Shown: positions 1 to 4,997 of the stretch, piece after piece | Layout of the letters: every line of letters starts with the position of its first letter | Position numbering within the stretch: the stretch's first letter is position 1 | DNA from: Desulfobacula sp. | GTDB lineage: Bacteria; Desulfobacterota; Desulfobacteria; Desulfobacterales; Desulfobacteraceae | Assembly (NCBI GenBank): GCA_018702715.1 | Contig: JABIYQ010000032.1 | Coordinates: 1 to 6,482, forward strand | DNA length: 6,482 nt | Direction: 5' to 3' | The notes under the pieces: model-generated | What the model was told of the DNA's origin: nothing | The model's database searches: none | What the model saw: only the letters and a program-made list of their open reading frames with translations | Program-made: the position numbers and the translations under genes

Positions 1-474
1 AAACACCTGATCGCGGGTTAAAAAAATATCCACCAGACCAAAATCAAGATCACCACTTTTTATCAACGGAAAAACTTCGTTGGGATCACCCAGTTTCATG
101 TCAAACACTACCTCTGGATATTTTTTTCTGAATGATGCAAATATGCCTGGTAAATATGATTTACCAAACTCGATGGGAGAACCTATTCTGATCATTCCGG
201 AAGGTATCTGTTTCGCCTGCCTGATATGCTTTATTCCCACTTCAAGGTCATTGATAAAGGGATTAAGGATTTCAAATAATTGATGACCTGCCCAGGTTGG
301 GACAAGTTTTTTGTGAAGTCTTGTAAACAGCAGAACATTTAATTCAGACTCAAGCTTATTCAACGCTTGGCTTACTGCCGACGCTGTAATATTCAATTCC
401 CCGGCTGCATTGACCACACTTTTTTTTAAAAAAATATAATAAAATACTTTAAGTCTGTTAAAATCCGGTAGCAT
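1..474 (-). CDS. LysR-family transcriptional regulator, N-terminal half (cut by window edge)
   Basis: This is a DNA-binding regulator of the LysR family. 158 codons are visible and the frame is still open at base 1; family members are usually about 300 residues, so roughly half is present. Residues 1-60 form the winged helix-turn-helix, with the recognition region TASAVSQALNKLESEL at 30-45 followed by LFTRLHKKLVPTWAG (the family pattern LFxR...LTxAG). The start of the effector-binding domain follows at about 93-158, with GMIRIGSP, then FRKKYPEV, then SGDLDFGLVD. The ATG at 472-474 is the furthest upstream start possible, because an in-frame TAA lies four codons before it. No clear Shine-Dalgarno precedes it. 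The gene lies on the same strand as the transporter operon but 507 bases downstream of dppF, so co-transcription is not evident and its target is unknown. Identification as LysR is secure; any link to peptide transport is only a guess. Confidence 0.93.
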   Translation of the reverse strand, partial: MLPDFNRLKVFYYIFLKKSVVNAAGELNITASAVSQALNKLESELNVLLFTRLHKKLVPTWAGHQLFEILNPFINDLEVGIKHIRQAKQIPSGMIRIGSPIEFGKSYLPGIFASFRKKYPEVVFDMKLGDPNEVFPLIKSGDLDFGLVDIFLTRDQVF

Positions 475-482
475 TAGTAATA

Positions 483-493
483 CTTAGCCTAAG
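483..493. promoter_or_regulatory. Short palindrome upstream of the LysR start, possible operator
   Basis: CTTAGcCTAAG is a perfect 5-1-5 palindrome whose near edge lies 8 bases before the regulator's ATG. A one-base centre cannot form an RNA hairpin, so if it matters it would act as a protein-binding site in DNA. A second, looser inverted pair, GTTAA at 494-498 and TTAAC at 515-519, lies just upstream. LysR regulators often bind AT-rich dyads near their own promoters, so autoregulation is possible. The region is AT-rich and such short dyads also arise by chance. Confidence 0.25.
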
Positions 494-567
494 GTTAAAT
501 TGTTTTAATTTTACTTAACACCAAAATGGTTTTATTATCAAGTTAAATAGTGCCTGACTGGAAACCC

Positions 568-693
568 GTGTTTGGGCAAAAAATTGCCCATATACAAGGC
601 GCAAGAAAGTTTGAAACCGGAGTGTACTACTGTACATGAGGATTTTAAACTTTTGCAGTAACGCAGTAGATGGGTGAGTTTTCGTTCAAACAC
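568..693. repeat. 126-base imperfect palindrome, probable dispersed intergenic repeat
   Basis: The two halves mirror each other about position 630. Matching arm segments, from outside inwards, are GTGTTTG (568-574) with CAAACAC (687-693), CCCAT (587-591) with ATGGG (670-674), GCAA (601-604) with TTGC (653-656), AAAGTTT (606-612) with AAACTTT (647-653), and TGTAC (623-627) with GTACA (632-636) around a 4-base loop TACT. As RNA it could fold into one long interrupted hairpin on either strand. The unit may extend left to about 548, including GACTGGAAACCC. It codes for nothing and lies between two genes, which is typical of mobile palindromic repeats (MITE or REP-like). I recall similar sequences in Desulfobacteraceae genomes but cannot verify this here, and only one copy is in the window. 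Confidence 0.7.
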
Positions 694-755
694 TAAATAA
701 AACGTCCTTGAAATATAGGATAGTTGTTACCCGAAAAAAACTGGAGACTTAAGAT

Positions 756-947
756 ATGAAAACATCACTCAAAAAAATTATACAAGTAATTATTTATTTT
801 TTTACGCCTGAAGATTCCACTGCCCCGATTCATAAACCAACCATCTCTTTTAATATTGAGTCCGGCATGGTGGGCATAGGTTCTGCAAAAGCATTGTTCT
901 GGCTAATGAATTCCATGATCTTCATGTATCTGATTTCACTACTTTAA
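756..947 (+). CDS. Doubtful 63-codon ORF, possibly not a gene
   Basis: This is a short plus-strand frame starting MKTSLKKIIQVIIYFF. It has a hydrophobic C-terminal stretch ending FWLMNSMIFMYLISLL that could be a membrane segment. In its favour, GGAG at 743-746 stands 9 bases before the ATG, which is good ribosome-binding spacing. Against it, no family is recognisable, no promoter is seen, and it runs opposite to every other gene here. Much of it also overlaps a minus-strand frame that reads like real protein, and the methionine- and isoleucine-rich C-terminus is what the antisense of such a frame often gives. I think it is more likely a chance ORF than a gene. Confidence 0.15.
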   Translation: MKTSLKKIIQVIIYFFTPEDSTAPIHKPTISFNIESGMVGIGSAKALFWLMNSMIFMYLISLL

Positions 948-982
948 GGATTTTTTTTAACCTTAGACTGCAAATGTTCCAT
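794..982 (-). pseudogene. Probable remnant of a decayed gene just after dppF
   Basis: One minus-strand frame starts with an ATG whose A is the last base of the dppF stop (TGATG). It reads MEHLQSKVKKNP, then TAA (944-946), then continues SSEIRYMKIMEFISQNNAFA and EPMPTMPDSILKEMVGL, then TGA (830-832), then IGAVESSGVKK, then TAA (794-796). The middle part has a protein-like composition. The pattern MPTMPDS followed by a helix-like tail loosely resembles the C-terminus of sugar-type ABC binding proteins such as MalE (MPNIPQMS...), but this is a weak by-eye likeness. The TGA could be a mutated Trp codon. The A8 tract at 951-958 (T on the plus strand) is a plausible frameshift site. A small intact ORF starting at ATG 923-925 (31 codons) is an alternative reading. 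The original function is unknown. Confidence 0.3.
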
Positions 983-2004
983 CAAGACGTTATCCGATTT
1001 TCTTGTACTGCATGACAGGCGACATAGGTGCCATTATCCATTTTTGATAGTACAGGAATCTCACGGGCACATCTCTCATTTGCAAACATGCACCGGGCAT
1101 GGAACACACATCCTGTCGGTAGGTTCACCGGCGTGGGAACCTCCCCATTGAGTTTAATATGTTTGGCGCGTTTCTCACCAACGACGGGGATGGCGCTTAA
1201 AAGGGCCTTTGTATAAGGGTGACGTGGAAAAGCAAATAAATCCTCGGTTTTGGCAAGTTCACATATAGTCCCAAGATATAAAACAGCCACACGGGTACTG
1301 ATATGACGGACCACTGATAAATCATGGGTGATAAACAGATAGGTCAAATCTCTTTCTCTGCCGGCTTTCATCAAAAGGTTAAGGATCTGTGCCTGGATGG
1401 AAACATCTAGAGCAGATACGGGTTCATCGGCCACAATAAATTCCGGATCAAGGATTAACCCCCTGGCAATACTGATTCTCTGGCGCTGACCCCCGGAAAA
1501 TTCATGGGGATATCTTTTTATCCAGGCCTGGTCCACACCCACCTGTTCCATGACCTGGTCAATTTTATCATTGATTTCACGGGTGGACATTTCAGGATGA
1601 TGGAATCTCAAAGGTTCTTCCAAGGTCTGCTGCACAGTTTTTCTTGGGTTTAAAGATGCATAGGGGTCTTGAAAAATCATCTGCATTTTTTTTCTAAAGG
1701 GCAGCATCTGATCATGGCTCAGGTTATCAATTCTTTTGCCGCCATAATGTATTTCTCCGGAATTCGGCGGATAAAGGCCCAAAACAAGCCTCGCCAAGGT
1801 TGATTTTCCACAACCACTTTCTCCTACCACACTTAAGGTTTCACCTTTCTTAACAAAAAGGGAGACATCATTTACAGCTTTTACAGTGGTTTTCTCTAAA
1901 GAGATTTTGCCCTTTTTGAACTTGAGCTGATCCAGTAAGCCACCTGAAATATCAAAGTGCTTCACCACATTCTTAATTGAAAGTATTGTATTGTCTTTAT
2001 TCAT
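982..2004 (-). CDS. dppF: Dipeptide/oligopeptide ABC transporter ATPase, DppF/OppF type
   Basis: This 340-residue protein is one of the two cytoplasmic ATPases that power the importer, and its length is normal for the family. All nucleotide-binding elements are present: Walker A GESGCGKST at 61-69, Q-loop Gln112, signature FSGGQRQR at 169-176, Walker B IVADEP at 190-195 with catalytic Glu194, D-loop SALD at 197-200 and switch His227. The C-terminal oligopeptide extension begins with RHPYTKALL at 261-269 and carries Cys299, Cys305, Cys312 and Cys330, the four-cysteine set that holds a [4Fe-4S] cluster in DppD/DppF-type proteins. The gene is last in the operon, 25 bases after dppD. The ribosome site is poor: the nearest GGGA is about 17 bases upstream. 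A 6-codon frame (ATG at 2019-2021) ends in a TGA overlapping the dppF ATG. The family is certain, while the substrate is inferred from the operon type. Confidence 0.95.
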   Translation of the reverse strand: MNKDNTILSIKNVVKHFDISGGLLDQLKFKKGKISLEKTTVKAVNDVSLFVKKGETLSVVGESGCGKSTLARLVLGLYPPNSGEIHYGGKRIDNLSHDQMLPFRKKMQMIFQDPYASLNPRKTVQQTLEEPLRFHHPEMSTREINDKIDQVMEQVGVDQAWIKRYPHEFSGGQRQRISIARGLILDPEFIVADEPVSALDVSIQAQILNLLMKAGRERDLTYLFITHDLSVVRHISTRVAVLYLGTICELAKTEDLFAFPRHPYTKALLSAIPVVGEKRAKHIKLNGEVPTPVNLPTGCVFHARCMFANERCAREIPVLSKMDNGTYVACHAVQENRITS

Positions 2005-2029
2005 TGTTTTCTGCTGTTCATTCCCTTTT

Positions 2030-2992
2030 TTATTTCATATGGCAGGCTGCTAAAACGCCATTACCGGCATCCTTGAGTACGGGTGTTTGCTCCGTACAGA
2101 TTGCCCCTTTTAAATAACATCTTGGATTAAAAGCACATCCCGGCGGTATATTTGTGAGTGTTGGCATCATCCCTGGAATCTGCACAAGCTCTTCTCCAGG
2201 TTTTATAACGGTCCCTGGTATTGATTTAATCAATCCTTTAGTATATGGATGTACGGGATATTTCACAACCTGATCCGTTGATCCATATTCAATAATTTTA
2301 CCGGCATACATAACAGCAATTTTTTCAGTGACCTGGGATACAACCCCTAAGTCATGGGTAATTAATATCAAGGACATATTATCTGATTCGCACAATTCCT
2401 GCAGCAAATCCATGATTTCGGCTTGAATGGTTACATCCAAGGCTGTGGTAGGTTCATCAGCAATAATAATGGCAGGATCTGTAAGCAGAGAAATGGCTAT
2501 AATTATTCTCTGGCGCATCCCCCCTGATAACTCGTGGGGATATTGCGACAGTCTTTGCTCAGGTGATGGGATATGGACTTTTTTTAATTTTTCCAATGCA
2601 ATATCCCGGGCATCTGATTTTGAAATTTTTCTATGGGCCTGCAGGGTCTCAAACATCTGGAACCCAATGGTAAAAACAGGATTCAATGTCATCATGGGGT
2701 CCTGAAAAATCATGCTGATTCTATTCCCACGGATTTTACGCATCTTCTCATCAGAATAGGAACTTATTTCATTTCCTTCAAAAAATATCGTCCCCTTAGA
2801 AATATATCCGGGTTTGCTGATCAGATTAATAATTGAAAAACCCGTTACAGATTTTCCAGCGCCACTCTCTCCGACAAGACCAAGCCTTTCTCCTTTTTCA
2901 AGACTAAAGCTTACACCATCAATTGCAGTGATATCACCAAATCTTAATGCGAATTTAACTTCAAGATCATTGACCTCTAAAAGATGAGACAT
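2030..2992 (-). CDS. dppD: Dipeptide/oligopeptide ABC transporter ATPase, DppD/OppD type
   Basis: This 320-residue partner of the DppF-type ATPase should form the nucleotide-binding heterodimer under the permease pair. It has Walker A GESGAGKS at 41-48, Q-loop Gln97, signature LSGGMRQR at 155-162 (Met in place of the usual Gln, common in DppD and OppD), Walker B IIIADEP at 175-181 with Glu180, TALD at 183-186 and switch His213. The C-terminal peptide-transporter extension starts near VHPYTKGL at 247-254 and has Cys286, Cys292, Cys299 and Cys317, the expected [4Fe-4S] ligands. Length and motif order are normal. The ATG lies 9 bases after the dppC stop. An AAAGGA ribosome site sits within the very end of dppC, about 12 bases before the start, which suggests coupled translation. 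The 'dpp' symbol rests on family and gene order, not on proven substrate. Confidence 0.95.
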   Translation of the reverse strand: MSHLLEVNDLEVKFALRFGDITAIDGVSFSLEKGERLGLVGESGAGKSVTGFSIINLISKPGYISKGTIFFEGNEISSYSDEKMRKIRGNRISMIFQDPMMTLNPVFTIGFQMFETLQAHRKISKSDARDIALEKLKKVHIPSPEQRLSQYPHELSGGMRQRIIIAISLLTDPAIIIADEPTTALDVTIQAEIMDLLQELCESDNMSLILITHDLGVVSQVTEKIAVMYAGKIIEYGSTDQVVKYPVHPYTKGLIKSIPGTVIKPGEELVQIPGMMPTLTNIPPGCAFNPRCYLKGAICTEQTPVLKDAGNGVLAACHMK

Positions 2993-3001
2993 CTTAAAAT
3001 A

Positions 3002-3922
3002 CTATCCTTTATAAAGTTTCGGGTTAAGTACATCCCTGAGCCAGTCACCCAAAAGGTTGATCACAAGGACAAAAATCACCAGCCAGATTCCGGGAAATAC
3101 CGTAATCCACCAGGATCCTGAAAAAAAGAATTCCTGACCTGCCCGTATCAAAGATCCCAGAGAGGGTTTGGTAACAGGCATCCCAAGCCCTAGAAAGGAC
3201 AGAGCTGCCTCACTCATAACGGCATTGGCCACCTGTATAGTGGCTATAACCATGACCGAGGTCAGGGAATTAGGCAAAATATGACGGAACATAATGGTCC
3301 ATTTTGGTAAACCAATAACCTTTGCCGCTTCCACATATTCCTTGTTTTTCTCTCCCATAACCGAGGCTCGGATGGTTCTTGCGAACGTGGGCCAATTAGA
3401 CAGGCCAATGATAATGGTCAACAAGGGAATGGCCAGCCGCTCAAAACTGCCCAGTCCGAACATCACCTGAAAAATGGCAGACAAAAAAATGGCCACCATC
3501 AAATAAGGAAATGAGAATTGGATATCGGCAAAACGCATGAGAATGGCATCGGTTTTTCCTCCCATATACCCTGCTAAAAGCCCGACCACAATACCGATAA
3601 TGCCTTGAAGAGAAACGGCACCTAATCCGATGATAATAGAGGTCCTCAAACCGTAGAGCATGGTTGACAGCATATCCCTGCCCTGGTTGTCAGTCCCAAG
3701 GGGGAACTCACGAATGCCGTCTTCCATCCACATGGGTGGAATCTCGGAATTCATGATATCTATATTGGCAGAATCATATGGATTCATGGGAGAAATCCAT
3801 GGTGCTGTTAATGCCAGTCCTAAGAAAATGACCAGGATGGTAAAGGAGGAAATCGCCACCATATCCCGCTTAAAACTATATAAAAAATAAGATTCTTTAA
3901 ATTTTTTTAATTTTGATTTCAT
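3002..3922 (-). CDS. dppC: Dipeptide/oligopeptide ABC transporter permease, DppC/OppC type
   Basis: This inner-membrane permease of 306 residues forms half of the translocation channel. A basic N-terminus leads into the first membrane segment (about 23-43), then a periplasmic stretch ending in the family motif FPLGTDNQGRDML at 73-85 (usually HPLGTDxxGRD). Further membrane segments lie near 95-118, 134-157, 165-180, 220-245 and 272-294. The cytoplasmic coupling loop that docks on the ATPase is clear: EYVEAAKVIGLPKWTIMF begins at 195 and ends with HILPN at 214-218. The C-terminus GDWLRDVLNPKL is typical of DppC. Its ATG overlaps the dppB stop as ATGA (3919-3922), and GGGA lies 4 bases before the start, so translation is probably coupled to dppB. 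No truncation or missing motif is seen. Confidence 0.95.
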   Translation of the reverse strand: MKSKLKKFKESYFLYSFKRDMVAISSFTILVIFLGLALTAPWISPMNPYDSANIDIMNSEIPPMWMEDGIREFPLGTDNQGRDMLSTMLYGLRTSIIIGLGAVSLQGIIGIVVGLLAGYMGGKTDAILMRFADIQFSFPYLMVAIFLSAIFQVMFGLGSFERLAIPLLTIIIGLSNWPTFARTIRASVMGEKNKEYVEAAKVIGLPKWTIMFRHILPNSLTSVMVIATIQVANAVMSEAALSFLGLGMPVTKPSLGSLIRAGQEFFFSGSWWITVFPGIWLVIFVLVINLLGDWLRDVLNPKLYKG

Positions 3923-4899
3923 TTTGTCCCTGCAATTCTAACGGTGGGATTGATAAATCCATAGAGTATATCCACAACCGTATTAACAAATACAAACAGA
4001 CAGGCCACCACCACGAGATATGCGATGAGCAAGGATGTATCAGCCCTATGCACTGCCTCTAAAAACATGAACCCCATGCCGGGCCACTGGAATACCAGTT
4101 CTGTGAGCAGGGTAAAAGCAAACATGATACCGATCTGAACGCCAAATACAGTTATGACGGGCAACAATGTATTTTTAAAAGCATGGACCAGCCATATCCT
4201 CCTGGGTGACAGTCCTTTAGCCCAGGCATATTTGATATATTCGGTTTCCAGGACCTCCATCATTTCAGACCGGATCAAACGGATAAAAAGAGGCAGCATC
4301 AGGGTCGACAAAGACACACAGGGCAAAATCAGGTGTTTGATCCCGTCAATGGACAGAAAACCCGTGGTCCAGTACCCGCCCAGCAAGGAGATGGTCTCTC
4401 CGCGTCCAAAAGAAGGCAGGATCTGCCAGTGGATGGCGAAAAAAAAGACGAGTAAAATAGCCGTCAAAAATACGGGCATGGAAACTCCCAGGGTGGAAAA
4501 ACTCATAGTAAATCTTGATAAAATACTCCTGGGCCGCAACGCACAATAGACCCCCAGGGGAAAAGATACAAAAATAATGATCAGGGCAGTCCCGAATACC
4601 AGCTCAATAGTGGCCGGGGCATGTTTGAAAATGACATCAAGGGCAGGTTTATTGTACAAAAAAGACCTTCCCAGATCCCCTTTCAGGGCATTTTTGATGA
4701 ACCGGACGTACTGGATTAAAAATGGATCATTAAGCCCCATCTCGTCAGCAATCTTGGCCCTCTCCGCCGGTGTTACCCTCTCTCCGACAAGATCCCGGAT
4801 CGGATCCCCGATCTGACTTTTTATTGAGAATCCTATCAGGCCGATGATCATCATGACTATGATCGCCTGGATGATCCTTCTTATGATAAATGCAAACAT
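3919..4899 (-). CDS. dppB: Dipeptide/oligopeptide ABC transporter permease, DppB/OppB type
   Basis: This is the second inner-membrane channel subunit, 326 residues, normal for DppB. It has an N-terminal membrane anchor (about 9-29) after MFAFIIRR, then a periplasmic domain with GLNDPFLIQYVRFI and the family motif GDLGRSF at 74-80. Later membrane segments lie near 98-121, 133-157, 190-209, 248-270 and 290-315. The ATPase-docking loop reads EYIKYAWAKGLSPRRIW at 220-236 followed by HAFKNTLLP at 239-247. WPGMG at 272-276 and the end YGFINPTVR are also typical. The ATG is the first in-frame start after an upstream TAA, so the start is secure, yet the sequence before it is nearly all A and T with no recognisable Shine-Dalgarno. 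It lies 98 bases from the binding-protein stop, behind a strong hairpin, so its expression is probably lower than that of the binding protein. Confidence 0.95.
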   Translation of the reverse strand: MFAFIIRRIIQAIIVMMIIGLIGFSIKSQIGDPIRDLVGERVTPAERAKIADEMGLNDPFLIQYVRFIKNALKGDLGRSFLYNKPALDVIFKHAPATIELVFGTALIIIFVSFPLGVYCALRPRSILSRFTMSFSTLGVSMPVFLTAILLVFFFAIHWQILPSFGRGETISLLGGYWTTGFLSIDGIKHLILPCVSLSTLMLPLFIRLIRSEMMEVLETEYIKYAWAKGLSPRRIWLVHAFKNTLLPVITVFGVQIGIMFAFTLLTELVFQWPGMGFMFLEAVHRADTSLLIAYLVVVACLFVFVNTVVDILYGFINPTVRIAGTK

Positions 4900-4930
4900 T
4901 AATTTTTTACTTTTTTTTAATATTTATAAT

Positions 4931-4968
4931 TATCGCTCCCCCAGGAAAAGTTACCAAGGGGAGCGATA
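4931..4968 (-). promoter_or_regulatory. Strong intergenic hairpin between the binding-protein gene and dppB
   Basis: TATCGCTCCCC (4931-4941) and GGGGAGCGATA (4958-4968) are perfect 11-base inverted arms around a 16-base loop. In the transcribed (minus) direction the stem is followed by ATTATAAATATTAAAAAAAA, with no run of U, so it is not a standard intrinsic terminator. A weaker hairpin, GTTGAT (4973-4978) with ATCAAC (4990-4995), sits between the stop codon and this stem. In binding-protein operons such structures commonly protect the upstream message from 3' exonucleases or cause partial termination, keeping the binding protein in excess over the membrane parts. That role is inferred here from position and structure. 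Confidence 0.6.
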
Positions 4969-4997
4969 TTTGGTTGATTACGAAACAGTATCAACAA

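Larger units (their letters stand above)
475..981. other. 507-base stretch without an intact gene, between dppF and the LysR gene
   Basis: Reading from the LysR side, this stretch holds an AT-rich leader with small dyads (about 475-547), a large imperfect palindrome (568-693), an AT-rich linker, and a probable decayed coding fragment next to dppF (794-982). No hairpin followed by a T-run, read on the minus strand, gives a convincing terminator after dppF. No promoter with good -35 and -10 boxes is obvious for the LysR gene; a TTGATA-like hexamer on the minus strand (536-541) has no good partner. The 11-base sequence CTAAGGTTAAA occurs at 489-499 and again inverted at 956-966, near the two ends of the stretch. 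Confidence 0.6.

Noticed and set aside
80..283. Plus-strand ORF of 67 codons.
   Set aside because: It lies entirely antisense to the LysR gene, whose frame has strong family motifs.
830..832. In-frame TGA in the minus-strand remnant read as selenocysteine, since sulfate reducers often make selenoproteins.
   Set aside because: A TAA also interrupts the same frame upstream, no known selenoprotein motif surrounds the TGA, and no clear SECIS-like hairpin follows it. Decay explains it better.
4154..4549. Plus-strand ORF of 131 codons, the longest opposite the operon.
   Set aside because: It is antisense to dppB, has no recognisable domain, and its composition fits a shadow of the permease frame.
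4931..4968. Intrinsic terminator ending the operon after the binding-protein gene.
   Set aside because: In the transcribed direction the stem is followed by A-rich sequence, not a U-run, and the co-oriented dppBCDF genes follow directly.
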